Assembly: GCA_015206785.1 (NCBI GenBank)
Contig: JADEZQ010000001.1
Coordinates: 1 to 64,000, forward strand
Length of the DNA: 64,000 bases
Direction of reading: 5' to 3'
Source: Quinella sp. 2Q5
GTDB lineage: Bacteria; Bacillota; Negativicutes; Selenomonadales; Selenomonadaceae
The notes beneath the pieces are model-generated. The model was not told the DNA's origin. It saw only the letters and a list, made by a program, of their open reading frames with translations, and searched no databases. This document shows positions 1-8,658 of this stretch, in pieces. The stretch's first letter is position 1. Every line of letters begins with the position of its first letter. The position numbers and the translations under genes were made by a program.

Positions 1-385
1 CGATGTTTGCGAACAGAGCCTTGCCGAGCTTTTCGACGGCGAGCTTGGTTATCGGCACGCGAATGATGTTCTTGAAGTCGGGCGACGTGGGAACGAGGTC
101 GTCGTCGAGGATCAGCGTGCCTTCGGGGTTCAGGTCGTGGAAATATTTATCGGCCGCCTTCTGCGTCATTGCCAGAACAAAGTCGGGCGTCTTGACGTGC
201 GGGTGAAAAATTTTTTCGTCGTCGATGATGACTTCGGATTTCGATGCGCCGCCGCGAGCTTCGGGGCCGTAGCTCTGCGATTGAACGGCGTTCTTGCCTT
301 CAGCGACGGCCGCCTCCGCCAAGATAATCGCCGCGGTGATGACGCCTTGCCCGCCGCTGCCGGACAATCGTAACTGCTTCCTCAT
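1..385 (-). CDS. korC: 2-oxoacid:ferredoxin oxidoreductase, gamma subunit (partial)
   Basis: The 3' end lies beyond the window edge; about 128 codons are visible. The N-terminus carries the gamma-subunit signature: SGSGGQGVITAA near residues 8-19, then SYGPEARGG near 44-52. In this family the subunit completes the complex that oxidatively decarboxylates 2-oxoglutarate (or another 2-oxoacid) to the acyl-CoA and reduces ferredoxin in the cytoplasm. Its ATG overlaps the korB stop codon (ATGA), so the two are translationally coupled. Gene order korD-korA-korB-korC is that of a four-subunit enzyme. The 2-oxoglutarate assignment comes from the look of the partner subunits; a branched-chain 2-oxoacid enzyme is the main alternative. 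Confidence 0.9.
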   Translation of the reverse strand, partial: MRKQLRLSGSGGQGVITAAIILAEAAVAEGKNAVQSQSYGPEARGGASKSEVIIDDEKIFHPHVKTPDFVLAMTQKAADKYFHDLNPEGTLILDDDLVPTSPDFKNIIRVPITKLAVEKLGKALFANI

Positions 386-1212
386 TTCGCAGCACCTCCC
401 GCGATGTCGATGACCTGCTGATAAGCCGCGTCGTAGTCTTGAGCTTCGGCACGATAGAACAGCCCGATTGGGAACTTGTCGCCGACGCGCTTGTCTTCGG
501 GCAATTTATCCCACGCGGATTTCATGACGGCGTTGTCGCGCATCCACGCCATCATTTTTGCGGGGTCGCCCATCTTGTTGCGTCTGCCGTAAGCCGTCGG
601 GCATTGAACGAGAGCTTCGATGAACGAGAACCCGCGGTTGTTGAGACCGTCCTCAATCGTCTTGACCAGGTGCTGAACGTGGAAGGCAGTCGAGCGGGCG
701 ACGTAGGTTGCACCGGCGGCTTCAGCGAGCTTGCAGGCGTCAAACGGTCTGTCAACCGAGCCGTAGGGAGCAGTCGTAGCCTTCTTGCCCAGCGGCGTCA
801 TTGGCGAAGCTTGCCCGCCCGTCATGCCGTAGATGTTGTTGTTGAACAGCACGACCGTCAAGTCGACGTTCCTGCGGCAGCCGTGAATGAAGTGGTTGCC
901 GCCGATAGCCGTGCAGTCGCCGTCGCCGGTGATGACGATGACGTTGAGTTCGGGCCGCGCGAGCTTGATTCCGGTGGCGAAGGGGATTGCCCGACCGTGC
1001 GCCGTGTGCAACGTGTCAAAGTCCATGTAGCCGCTTGCACGACTTGAACAACCGATTCCGCTGACGATGACGGTGTTGTCCTGCGTGAATGACGGATTCT
1101 TTTCAATCGCCTGGACGATTGCCTTCATGACGATGCCGTTGCCGCAACCGGGACACCACAGGTGCGGCAGACGATTCCGGCGGAAAAATTTTTCGTAACT
1201 GCGCTCAACCAT
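382..1212 (-). CDS. korB: 2-oxoglutarate:ferredoxin oxidoreductase, beta subunit
   Basis: A 276-aa thiamine-diphosphate-binding subunit of normal length. Visible motifs are CPGCGNG (residues 20-26, an iron-sulfur/TPP-proximal motif of this family), GIGCSSR (52-58), GDGD (96-99) and NNNIYGMTGGQ (124-134), which together form the TPP/Mg site. It carries the active site for 2-oxoacid decarboxylation and passes electrons to the ferredoxin subunit. The start overlaps the end of korA by 8 bp and is preceded by GGAGGTGA. The stop overlaps the korC start. Co-expression as one operon is inferred from these overlaps. Confidence 0.95.
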   Translation of the reverse strand: MVERSYEKFFRRNRLPHLWCPGCGNGIVMKAIVQAIEKNPSFTQDNTVIVSGIGCSSRASGYMDFDTLHTAHGRAIPFATGIKLARPELNVIVITGDGDCTAIGGNHFIHGCRRNVDLTVVLFNNNIYGMTGGQASPMTPLGKKATTAPYGSVDRPFDACKLAEAAGATYVARSTAFHVQHLVKTIEDGLNNRGFSFIEALVQCPTAYGRRNKMGDPAKMMAWMRDNAVMKSAWDKLPEDKRVGDKFPIGLFYRAEAQDYDAAYQQVIDIAGGAAK

Positions 1213-2344
1213 TGCCGTTCACCTCCGCGACGAGTTCATCAATCGATTGCTCAATCTCTTCGGGCTCAAAGATCGTCATATCGTATTTGGCGCAGAGTTT
1301 GACGGGGCATTGAGCGGCGCGTTCGACTTCGTTGACCAGCTGACCGTAATTGAGTTCGGCGACAATCAGCCCGCGCAGATTCTTCGACAGCTCGCGGATA
1401 ATTTTTTCGGCGAACGGGAAGATTGTCACCAGCCTGATGAAGCCGACCTTGATGCCGCGGCGGCGCGCGTTGATGACCGCCTCGTAAGCCGTGCGTGCCG
1501 TGCCGCCGAAGCTGACGACCGCAAACTCGGCGTCGTCCATGAATTCCCGTTGCACGTCGATGATTTCATCAGCCGCGCGGGAAATTTTGTCGTGCATACG
1601 TTTGATTGCCTCGCGCGTGACTTTGGGGCTGCCGACGGGGAAGCCGGTCTCGTCGTGAATCAAGCCCGTAACGTGAATGTGATAGCCCTCGCCGAAGTTC
1701 GCGACGTTCGGAACCAAATCGTCGTCGGGCGCATACGGCTCGTAACCTTCGGCGCGTGTGATCTTCGGCGTGCGGCGCGGATAGACTTCGACGGTGTCGG
1801 GCAGTTCGACGTTCTCGCGCAGGTGACCGACAATCTCGTCCGTCAACAGGATCACGGGCACGCGGAAACGTTCAGCGAAGTTGACGGCGCGGACGGTGAT
1901 GTCGAACGCCTCGCGGACGCTCCACGGGCTCAACACGATGACGGAATGGTCGCCGTGCGTTCCCCAACGTGCTTGCATGACGTCGCCTTGACTCGGCGCG
2001 GTAGGTTGACCGGTCGACGGACCGACGCGCTGAACGTTGACGATGACGACGGGAATTTCAGCGGCGGAAGCGTAACCGATGAGTTCCTGCTTGAGGCTGA
2101 TGCCCGGACCCGATGACGCCGTGAGGACTTTTCGACCGGCAAGCGACGCTCCCAACACGACGCCCATGCTGGCAATTTCGTCTTCCATCTGAATGAACGT
2201 GCCGCCGACTTTGGGCAACAGTTTCGCCAGGCTCTCGGCAATCTCGGTCGAAGGCGTAATTGGGTACCCGCCGAAGAACCTGACGCCCGCTTTGAGCGCG
2301 CCCTCGGCAATCGCCTCGTTGCCCTGCATTAAACGTGCGCTCAT
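1205..2344 (-). CDS. korA: 2-oxoglutarate:ferredoxin oxidoreductase, alpha subunit
   Basis: A 379-aa alpha subunit, full length for the family. It opens with the family motif GNEAIAEGALKAG, then GGYPITPSTEIAE near residues 25-37. A conserved substrate-pocket stretch, GPSTGQPTAPSQGD, lies near residues 113-126. This subunit supplies the pyrimidine-binding half of the TPP site and the CoA-side fold, pairing with korB. The start ATG overlaps the korD stop (ATGA) and has a GGAGG ribosome site. In anaerobes the enzyme often runs in the reductive, biosynthetic direction to make 2-oxoglutarate from succinyl-CoA. That direction is an inference here, consistent with sucC elsewhere in the window. Confidence 0.95.
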   Translation of the reverse strand: MSARLMQGNEAIAEGALKAGVRFFGGYPITPSTEIAESLAKLLPKVGGTFIQMEDEIASMGVVLGASLAGRKVLTASSGPGISLKQELIGYASAAEIPVVIVNVQRVGPSTGQPTAPSQGDVMQARWGTHGDHSVIVLSPWSVREAFDITVRAVNFAERFRVPVILLTDEIVGHLRENVELPDTVEVYPRRTPKITRAEGYEPYAPDDDLVPNVANFGEGYHIHVTGLIHDETGFPVGSPKVTREAIKRMHDKISRAADEIIDVQREFMDDAEFAVVSFGGTARTAYEAVINARRRGIKVGFIRLVTIFPFAEKIIRELSKNLRGLIVAELNYGQLVNEVERAAQCPVKLCAKYDMTIFEPEEIEQSIDELVAEVNGNG

Positions 2345-2556
2345 GATGTCGCCTCCTTCTTCGGGGTGATTTTGTCCATGAAGATCGCGTAGTCGGGGCA
2401 GCGCAGCTCACATTGCCCGCAGGCGATGCACCGCTCGTGGTTGGCGACGTAGACTTTGCCGAGCGTATCCAACGCCAGAACCTGCTTGGGGCAAAAACTC
2501 ACACAGATGCCGCAGCCCTTGCACCGCTCAAGCTTGAGCGTGAATTCAGACTTCAT
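2341..2556 (-). CDS. korD: 2-oxoglutarate:ferredoxin oxidoreductase, 4Fe-4S ferredoxin (delta) subunit
   Basis: A 71-aa protein with two complete [4Fe-4S] cluster motifs, CKGCGICVSFCP in the N-terminal half and CIACGQCELRCP in the C-terminal half. It is the electron-transfer subunit of the Kor complex, receiving electrons from the TPP subunit and passing them to soluble ferredoxin. It is first in the kor operon, preceded by GGAGGAGAG. Only 54 bp separate it from the upstream rqcH stop, so readthrough from rqcH is possible. The short gap is A/T-rich and shows no convincing promoter. Confidence 0.93.
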   Translation of the reverse strand: MKSEFTLKLERCKGCGICVSFCPKQVLALDTLGKVYVANHERCIACGQCELRCPDYAIFMDKITPKKEATS

Positions 2557-2610
2557 AAAGCTCTCCTCCTTGCAAAAAATTTGCGTAAAAAAAATTCGCG
2601 CCCGAATCCG

Positions 2611-4293
2611 TCAATCCTGCGCGGCAGAAAATTTTTCCAGACCGTCGCGTTCGGTGACGTAGAGCGTGCGCTGATTGGTGAACACGACGAAGCCTGGCTT
2701 GGCACCCGACGGTTTCTTGAGGAACTTGCAGGCGACGTAATCGACGGGAACATTCGACGAGCCCTGCGCCTTGGAGAAGTGTGCGGCGATTTCTGCGGCG
2801 AGTTGCAACGTTTCGTCGGTGACGCGGCTTGAACGAACGATGACGTGCGAACCGGTGATGTCCTTGGCGTGGAGCCAGATATCGTCGGGCGCGGCGAGCT
2901 TGAAGGTCAAGCGGTCGTTCTGGGCGTTGTTCTTGCCGACGAGAATTTCTGTGCCGTCGGGCGCGATGAACTTGAGCGGCTGGGGTCGTTTGCTTGAAGC
3001 AGTCCGTTTGCGAGCGTCCTTGAGGTAGCCGCCGCCGATGAGTTCCGCGCGAATCTCGTCGATGTCCGCCAAAGTCGTCGACGCCGTCAACGCGTGGGCA
3101 ATCGTTTCGAGGTAGGCAATCTCTTCGCGGCACAGGCGAATCTGTTCGGCGATGAACTTGGTCGAACGCTTGAGTTTGTCGTAGCGTTTGTAGCAGGCGG
3201 CGACATTCGCGGCGATGGTCAGGCGGCGGTCGAGGGGGATGGAAATTTTTTCGCCCGTCTCGCTGTAGATGTCGGGCACGGTGATTTCGTCGGCGGCGTG
3301 ATCTTTGAATCGGTAGCGATACGTCGACAGGTTGTCCGCGCGAATTCTCCAAAGGTCAGCGTCTTCAGCGGCAGCCAGCTCCGATTCGAGCACGGAAATT
3401 TTGTTGACGGCGCGGCGCAGTTCGTTGTGCACGAGCTTGGAAAATTTTTCCTTGTCGGGCGGCACGTAGGCATTCGTGAGCGCGTCGGCGGTCTCCAGCA
3501 ATTCCGACAGCGTGGCGAAAGTTCGAACGTCCCCGTCAAGATAATTCAGCGGCACGGCACTGATAGCGATGACTTTGCCCGCGGCGGTGACCATGCAAGG
3601 CGTCGGCTCGTCGTCACGGATTTTCGTCAGGGCGTCGCGCAAATTCGTCAGCTCCGCCAGATGAGCGACCTGCTTTGCGCTGTTGGGACCGAAGCCTTGG
3701 CACGCGTTCATCACCGCCTTATCGAGCCGCGAGTCGTCGTCAGCGATGCGTGACAAAATTTTTTCGATGTCCGCCGTGAAGATGTCGAGCTTGTCTTGAG
3801 CGGGCGGCAACTGATAGGCTTGACCCGGCAGAACTGTTCGCACGCGGCTGGAGTTGGCACCGACCTTCTTGAGCGCGTCGACGATGACTCCGCCGTTGAC
3901 GAGGATCAGGTTGCTGTATTTGCCGATGAGTTCCGCCGCGAGCGTGAGCGTTTGAATCCGTCCGCCCGCGCCGATTGAATCAACGTCGATGAAAATTATT
4001 CGGTCGAGCTGATGCTGTCGGATGTCGGCAATTCGTCCGCCCTCCAGATTTTTGCGCAGCACCATGCAAAACGTCGGGGGCTCCGGCAAATTTTCGGGCG
4101 TCTTGGTCAGCAGGTGCAACGACGGATTTTGCGGCGCGGTTGACAGCCTCAACAGCAATGTTCGCCCGGGCTGTCGAATGGTCAGCGTCAGGTTCGCGCG
4201 GTTTTGTTGCGTGATTTTGTCGACGCGCCCGCCGACGAGAGCCTTTGCCAGCTCCAAAGTCAGCGGGCGCATGGAGAAGCCGTCCAAGTTCAA
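2611..4293 (-). CDS. rqcH: NFACT family protein (RqcH / fibronectin-binding-like)
   Basis: A 560-aa NFACT protein. The N-terminal NFACT-N domain starts MNLDGFSMRPLTLEL. A central helical/coiled-coil region spans roughly residues 250-400. The C-terminal NFACT-R domain is near 440-545 and contains DDIWLHAKDITGSHV. The family binds 50S subunits carrying obstructed peptidyl-tRNA and adds C-terminal alanine tails (bacterial RQC); older annotations call it fibronectin-binding protein. I chose the TTG at 4293, preceded by AGAGGTGA five bases upstream. An in-frame extension to 4392 exists, but it is encoded by the dispersed hairpin repeat (KESRSKRKRSE-like residues) and has no homologous look. No partner rqcP is visible here. 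Confidence 0.88.
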   Translation of the reverse strand: MNLDGFSMRPLTLELAKALVGGRVDKITQQNRANLTLTIRQPGRTLLLRLSTAPQNPSLHLLTKTPENLPEPPTFCMVLRKNLEGGRIADIRQHQLDRIIFIDVDSIGAGGRIQTLTLAAELIGKYSNLILVNGGVIVDALKKVGANSSRVRTVLPGQAYQLPPAQDKLDIFTADIEKILSRIADDDSRLDKAVMNACQGFGPNSAKQVAHLAELTNLRDALTKIRDDEPTPCMVTAAGKVIAISAVPLNYLDGDVRTFATLSELLETADALTNAYVPPDKEKFSKLVHNELRRAVNKISVLESELAAAEDADLWRIRADNLSTYRYRFKDHAADEITVPDIYSETGEKISIPLDRRLTIAANVAACYKRYDKLKRSTKFIAEQIRLCREEIAYLETIAHALTASTTLADIDEIRAELIGGGYLKDARKRTASSKRPQPLKFIAPDGTEILVGKNNAQNDRLTFKLAAPDDIWLHAKDITGSHVIVRSSRVTDETLQLAAEIAAHFSKAQGSSNVPVDYVACKFLKKPSGAKPGFVVFTNQRTLYVTERDGLEKFSAAQD

Positions 4294-4308
4294 TGATATC
4301 ACCTCTGG

Positions 4309-4467
4309 TCGCTCACTGCGTTTGCGTTTAGATCTACTTTCTTTTGCGGGTCCAAAAGAAAGTAGCAAAGAAAAGGACCTCCGAGCCGGCAACGACGCAT
4401 CACGTCGTCGTATGCCGGCGGCCGCCCATCCATGGGCGGCCTCGTTATCGCTGACTTCAACGGGTGA
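4309..4467. repeat. Three-hairpin dispersed repeat, full copy 1
   Basis: About 155 bp between rqcH and the glycosyltransferase gene. It holds three inverted repeats in order. Hairpin A is CTACTTTCTTTT...AAAAGAAAGTAG near 4337-4370. Hairpin B is a GCCGGC...GCCGGC stem enclosing ACGACG...CGTCGT near 4386-4422. Hairpin C is GGCCGCCCAT...ATGGGCGGCC near 4420-4442. The same block recurs in inverted orientation near 23128-23285 with near identity, and in reduced or diverged form at 22999, 29000 and 42000. It lies directly after the stop of the gene at 4476 (minus). It may act as a terminator or mRNA-end structure; mobility is an inference. Confidence 0.85.
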
Positions 4468-4475
4468 CGGCGGCG

Positions 4476-5534
4476 TCAGTAGCGTTTCAAGACCGAATGC
4501 CAGGCGCGGGCGATGTTGGCGTCGAGCTCAGCTTGCGAGCGGCTCTTGAGCACGGGCGTCATGTTGAAGTTTTTATCGTTGCTGTCGACTTTGACCCAAC
4601 GGAAACCCGCCGCCTCCACGATGAACAGGAACGCGCGTTCAATTGCGTGGGCGATGGTGCCGTCGACCTGCCCACACTCTTCGGGGAAGTCGTCGAACGT
4701 CAGCCCGCTATCCAACAGCGGCGCAAGAGCTTTGGGCTTGAACCAGAACATTGAGCCCGCGGGGAACTCCATCAGGTGGCGGCTGTCGATTTCGATGCCG
4801 AGGCGGTGCAGAAAATCTTTCGTCGCCAGATAATTTTCGCCCCAATTGATCGACACGCGAATCGGCGTGAAGTATTGCGGGAAGACCATGCCGACGCGCT
4901 CGTCCGCCAAGATTTTCAAGATGCCGTCGACAATCTGCCCGCTGCCCAAAAGATTTTTGTACAGGTCGTTGCGCCAGCCCGCCAGACGTTTTTCGGCGTG
5001 TGGAGATTTTTTGCTGTGGATGTGAACGCAGGCGTCGTAGTCGTCGTAAATTTCGCGGTAGCCGATGAATGACGAAGCGATATCGCGGCCGCGGTTCTCG
5101 AAAATTTTTATGGTGACGCGGCCCTTGCTGAAGTCGGCGAAAATTTTTTCGATGACGGCGCGTTTGTCTTCGTCGGTGGTGGAGATGAACACGTCGACGG
5201 CGCAGGGAATGTTGAGCAGAAGATTTTTCAGCTCGGCGGTCAGTTCTGGATAAAAGATGTGCACAATCGCCGCGACCTTCAATCGGGCTCTCGGCGCGGC
5301 AAAGTTCAGCGGCACCTTGAGCGCGAAATCTTTCTCGCGTTTGAGGTGAACGAAGTCGTCGAAGCCCTGCATGCGGATGAACTCGGCGTCGCCGCAATCG
5401 ACGAAGCTTGCACCGTGGCGCAGGCGATAGAAGATGAATTCGAAGATCTCCGGTCGATGAAGTGCGCAAAAATCTTCAAACGGCCAGACGAAATTTCTGC
5501 CGATAAAACTTCTGACGGTGCGGTACAGGCTCAT
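4476..5534 (-). CDS. Rhamnan synthesis F-like glycosyltransferase
   Basis: A 352-aa protein resembling the RgpF/rhamnan synthesis family used for surface polysaccharides. Visible family features are VAAIVHIFYPEL near residues 87-98, a DVFISTTDE segment, the charged stretch ENRGRDIASS near 145-155, CVHIHSKKSPH, and a C-terminal PAGSMFWFKPKAL. The fold is GT-A-like and cytoplasmic, expected to transfer a sugar during assembly of a cell-surface glycan. The start ATG overlaps the stop of the upstream glycosyltransferase (ATGA), so the two form one unit. Sugar specificity cannot be told from the sequence. Confidence 0.8.
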   Translation of the reverse strand: MSLYRTVRSFIGRNFVWPFEDFCALHRPEIFEFIFYRLRHGASFVDCGDAEFIRMQGFDDFVHLKREKDFALKVPLNFAAPRARLKVAAIVHIFYPELTAELKNLLLNIPCAVDVFISTTDEDKRAVIEKIFADFSKGRVTIKIFENRGRDIASSFIGYREIYDDYDACVHIHSKKSPHAEKRLAGWRNDLYKNLLGSGQIVDGILKILADERVGMVFPQYFTPIRVSINWGENYLATKDFLHRLGIEIDSRHLMEFPAGSMFWFKPKALAPLLDSGLTFDDFPEECGQVDGTIAHAIERAFLFIVEAAGFRWVKVDSNDKNFNMTPVLKSRSQAELDANIARAWHSVLKRY

Positions 5535-7711
5535 TGGCTCTTTCCCTCGTAGATTGCGATGTATTTTTCCGCGACGGTCTCGATGGAAAATTTTTCGGCG
5601 ACGGCTGTGACGCGGCGGGAAATTTTTTCGTAGGCGGCAGTGTCGTCGGCAAGCGTGCGCAAAATTTCGGCGAGGGTATCGACGGGAACGGAGCCGTCAA
5701 CCAAATCGAAGACGACGCCCGCGTCTTCAACCATTGCACGCACTTCGCCGAGGTTGCTGCTCACGACGGGGCGGCCCGCAAAGAAGCTGTCGATGATCAA
5801 CAGCGGAAAACTTTCGCCGGCATATTCGCTGGGCAACAAGCCGATATCAGCGGCGGCAAGGTAATCGCGAACGTTGCTTTTGAAGCCGACCAAGTGAACA
5901 AATTCCGGCACGCGATTTATAAGTTTGTCATACATCTCGCCCGCGCCGACCAAAATCAAATCGATACGCCGCCCGCCGCGACTGTTCGCAAGCGTGACCG
6001 CGTCAATCGCCGCCTGCCAACCTTTGGCGGGGATGGCACGGCTCACGCAGCAAGCAACGAATGAATCGGCGGGGATATTCAGCTCGGCGCGGGGTATCGG
6101 TTTTATCGGCAGGTGTTCCAGACCGTTGCCGAGCTTGTGGAAAATTTTTGGCGGGAAATTTTTTTCGCGGAAGGGCTCAAGATTTTTGTCGGCGATGTAA
6201 ACGAAGGCGTCGACGGAATTTTTCACGGCGGACAAAATTTTTTTCAGATAATCGGGGTCGGCTGCCTCGTACATGCCGTGGAGCGTGACGACGTGTCGCA
6301 ATTCGGAAATGTTCTCCGCGACGTAAGTTGCCGCCTCGTCAACGGCTCCGTGGTGCGTGTGAATCACGTCGATTTTGAACTGCGCGACGATCTCGGCAAG
6401 CCCGCCCGTATCGTTGATTCGGACAAGCGGCACCGTCGCGTTGAGTTTGCGTCGCACGTCGGCAAGTTCGTCCGCCATCTGAAAATCAAGCACCGTCACG
6501 GGAAAACCGCGTCGGCTCAGCTCATTGGCAAGCGTCAGCGGGAAGGTCTCGCCGCCGCCAATCGTTAATGCAAACACGCCCATAAGCACGTTCGGCTTGC
6601 GATGGACGCGCAAAATTTTTTCCACGTCGAAAAGTTTTTCAAGCTCGCGAACGTCGGAGCCGCCGTAGTATCCGAAAAAATGATCCTCCAGCCGCCGACG
6701 GTGTTCGCGGTGAATTTCGGCGTCCACGCGATAATTTTTCGCGACGAACTCGGCAATCAGCTCATGTTCGCGGAAATATTGTGGCTCGCGCTGAACGGCA
6801 AGCGACGTGCTGTTTTTGTGCACGCGATAAAAATTCGTGGCGTGCGGCGAATAATAAACGCAACCGCCCTTGATGATGTCCAAATAAAACGCCCAATCGC
6901 CGCAAAGTTTCATTTCCCGCCACAGCTCGCAGACTTCGGCGCGAATATTTTTTGGGCGACGGAAAACGACGCCGCTCACGTTGGGGATAATATTTTTGAC
7001 GGCGAAACCGTTGGCGACGAAATCCGCGGCAGTCACCGAAAAATTTTTCGTCCAGTCGAAGGCGCCAACGTCCGCCAGATATTGTTCGGTCGTGAAAATT
7101 TTTTGCCCGTCCTGAATGAAATCCGTGCGGCAGAAGGCGAGTTGAACGGCGTCGTCGGCAAAAGCTCCCACCAGCTCGGACAGAAAGTTTTCCGCGCTGA
7201 AGTCGTCGCTCTCGGCAATCCAAACCAAATCGCCCGTCGCCAGCTCCAGCCCCCTACGCCACTGCTTGAAGACGCCGCCGCTGTTCGTGTCGTTGCAGAC
7301 GAGGCGAGTATTGTCCGCATGAAGGCTTTGGAATTCGCGCAGGATGTCGCGGCTTGAATCGGTCGAGGCATCGTCGAGCAGGATCACTTCGACGTTCGTG
7401 TAAGTTTGCGCGTAAATCGTTTCGAGGCGTTCGCGAAGATAGGGCGCGTGGTTGAAGTTCGGGACGACTATACTAACGCGCGGCGACCAGTTTTTTTGCG
7501 CAGCAAGTTTCCACGTCGGTGCGGGCTCAAAACTTTTGCCGCGTGACATGGAAAATTTCAGCAGTGCGGACTTGGCGTGCGCCTTCAGCGGCAGAAGAAT
7601 TTTTTCGCGGACGGTCGGCAGTTTTAGTGCGCAGAAGTCGTCGAGGCGTCGTACAAAGTGCCGAATCGTCGCGCCCGTCAATGCCCGGTAGATTTTCATC
7701 TTCAGATTCAA
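5531..7711 (-). CDS. Two-domain glycosyltransferase (GT2 + GT4)
   Basis: A 726-aa fusion of two glycosyltransferase modules. Residues ~75-300 are a GT2 domain with VSIVVPNFNHAPYL, then LLDDASTDSS (the nucleotide/metal-binding aspartates) and WIAESDD. Residues ~370-720 are a GT4/GT-B domain with a GGGETFPLTLANEL start and a C-terminal GLLPSEYAGESFPL, matching the nucleotide-sugar-binding EX7E region. It probably adds two successive sugars to a surface glycan. The TTG start is preceded by GGGAGTGA; an ATG 12 bp downstream is an alternative. The gene contains many AAAATTTT tracts. A promoter is predicted at 7732-7760. Confidence 0.85.
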   Translation of the reverse strand: MNLKMKIYRALTGATIRHFVRRLDDFCALKLPTVREKILLPLKAHAKSALLKFSMSRGKSFEPAPTWKLAAQKNWSPRVSIVVPNFNHAPYLRERLETIYAQTYTNVEVILLDDASTDSSRDILREFQSLHADNTRLVCNDTNSGGVFKQWRRGLELATGDLVWIAESDDFSAENFLSELVGAFADDAVQLAFCRTDFIQDGQKIFTTEQYLADVGAFDWTKNFSVTAADFVANGFAVKNIIPNVSGVVFRRPKNIRAEVCELWREMKLCGDWAFYLDIIKGGCVYYSPHATNFYRVHKNSTSLAVQREPQYFREHELIAEFVAKNYRVDAEIHREHRRRLEDHFFGYYGGSDVRELEKLFDVEKILRVHRKPNVLMGVFALTIGGGETFPLTLANELSRRGFPVTVLDFQMADELADVRRKLNATVPLVRINDTGGLAEIVAQFKIDVIHTHHGAVDEAATYVAENISELRHVVTLHGMYEAADPDYLKKILSAVKNSVDAFVYIADKNLEPFREKNFPPKIFHKLGNGLEHLPIKPIPRAELNIPADSFVACCVSRAIPAKGWQAAIDAVTLANSRGGRRIDLILVGAGEMYDKLINRVPEFVHLVGFKSNVRDYLAAADIGLLPSEYAGESFPLLIIDSFFAGRPVVSSNLGEVRAMVEDAGVVFDLVDGSVPVDTLAEILRTLADDTAAYEKISRRVTAVAEKFSIETVAEKYIAIYEGKSQ

Positions 7712-7731
7712 AAAATTTCACTCCCGCAATG

Positions 7732-7760
7732 AGGATAATCAAAAGCGCGGCTAAAGTCAA
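7732..7760 (-). promoter_or_regulatory. Predicted sigma-70 promoter for the glycosyltransferase pair
   Basis: On the minus strand a -35 TTGACT (7755-7760) and a -10 TATCCT (7732-7737) are separated by 17 bp, about 20 bp upstream of the TTG start at 7711. The match is good at -35 and moderate at -10. It is back to back with the promoter of the ferredoxin gene. Confidence 0.55.
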
Positions 7761-7785
7761 CACGAAAGATTTTCGCCCGCGACTG

Positions 7786-7794
7786 TGATATAAT
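7786..7794 (+). promoter_or_regulatory. Predicted extended -10 promoter for ferredoxin-LysE pair
   Basis: TGATATAAT is a perfect extended -10 element (TATAAT at 7789-7794) only 10 bp upstream of the ATG at 7805. No good -35 is visible. The transcript would be leaderless or nearly so: there is no clear Shine-Dalgarno before the ATG, which fits that reading. Confidence 0.5.
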
Positions 7795-7804
7795 CCGCGG
7801 CGTT

Positions 7805-7999
7805 ATGAAAATTTTTTGCGACGAGAAAATTTGCGTGCGGTGCTTGGCGTGCGCGGGGGAATCCGAATTCGGCGGCGTGATCTTCGACGGCAACCGCATC
7901 GTCATAGACCGGACGCGCCCCGAAGATTGGCAGACCATCGCGGCGATTTGTCCGACGGGTGCCATAAAAATTTTGAGCGACGACGAGGAGAGTGATTGA
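7805..7999 (+). CDS. Small single-cluster ferredoxin-like protein
   Basis: A 64-aa acidic protein with one [4Fe-4S] motif: C10-x2-C13-x2-C16 and, after a long spacer, a Cys-Pro pair (CPTGA near residues 49-53). The layout matches the minimal one-cluster ferredoxins of the Fer4 family. It probably carries single electrons in the cytoplasm; the partner is unknown. The downstream LysE gene begins within or just after its stop codon, so the two are co-transcribed, although no functional link is obvious. Start chosen at the only in-frame ATG. Confidence 0.75.
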   Translation: MKIFCDEKICVRCLACAGESEFGGVIFDGNRIVIDRTRPEDWQTIAAICPTGAIKILSDDEESD

Positions 8000-8000
8000 T

Positions 8001-8621
8001 TTGGACGCGACGACGTTTGCGTATTTTTTGACGGCGTCGGTGTTGCTGACGCTGGCACCAGGTCCCGACATTCTGTATCTGCTGACCAAGAGCCTGTCCG
8101 ACGGCGCGAAGGCTGGAATAATTTTGGCGTGCGGTTTGGCGAGCGGCATAGTCTTCCACACGACGCTGGTGATGATTGGCGTGGCGGCTCTGATAAAATC
8201 TTCGGCGGCGGCTCTGACGTTGCTGAAGGTCTTCGGCGCGGCGTACCTGTTGATGTTGGCTGTCGGTGCGTTCAAAGCGGCACGAGTCGGCAAAAAAATT
8301 TCCATGACGCGTTCTGGCTCCAAACAATCGTCGGCGGCTTTGTATCGGCGCGGCGTGCTCATGAACGTGCTCAACCCGAAGGTGTTGCTGTTCTTCCTGG
8401 CGTTCCTGCCGCAGTTCGTCGGCACGGGCGATGTGCGCTTGACGATAATTTTCCTGGGCGTGACGTTCGCGTTGCAGGCTCTGATAATTTTTTCGGGCGT
8501 GGCAATTTGTGCGGGGCGCGTGCGGAATTTGATCCTGCGTCGGAAAAATTTCGGGCGGCTGATGAATTTCGTCGAAGCGGCGGTGCTGACGATTATCGCC
8601 GCGGGATTGATCCTGTCGTGA
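8001..8621 (+). CDS. LysE family amino-acid exporter
   Basis: About 206 aa with about six hydrophobic segments. The LysE/RhtB signature LAPGPDILYLLTKSL follows the first membrane segment, and GLASGIVFHTTLVMIG follows the second. A later NPKVLLFFLAFLPQF segment is also typical. Such inner-membrane carriers export amino acids or related small molecules by proton antiport; the substrate is unknown. I prefer the TTG at 8001, ten bases after GAGGAG. A GTG at 7992 in the same frame lies only one base from that ribosome site. The gene ends at a bidirectional terminator. Confidence 0.85.
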   Translation: MDATTFAYFLTASVLLTLAPGPDILYLLTKSLSDGAKAGIILACGLASGIVFHTTLVMIGVAALIKSSAAALTLLKVFGAAYLLMLAVGAFKAARVGKKISMTRSGSKQSSAALYRRGVLMNVLNPKVLLFFLAFLPQFVGTGDVRLTIIFLGVTFALQALIIFSGVAICAGRVRNLILRRKNFGRLMNFVEAAVLTIIAAGLILS

Positions 8622-8632
8622 TTGGCGGCAGA

Positions 8633-8658
8633 AAAAAACTCCCGCGCGGGGAGTTTTT
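8633..8658. terminator. Bidirectional terminator between LysE and histidine kinase genes
   Basis: ACTCCCCGCG-type hairpin: AAAAAACTCCC-GCGC-GGGGAGTTTTT. It has A-runs on one side and T-runs on the other, so it serves both converging genes. It overlaps the histidine kinase stop codon. Confidence 0.85.

Noticed and set aside
4294..4392. N-terminal extension of rqcH by 33 codons
   Set aside because: Encoded by the dispersed repeat; a TTG with a well-placed ribosome site lies at 4293 at the family's usual N-terminus.
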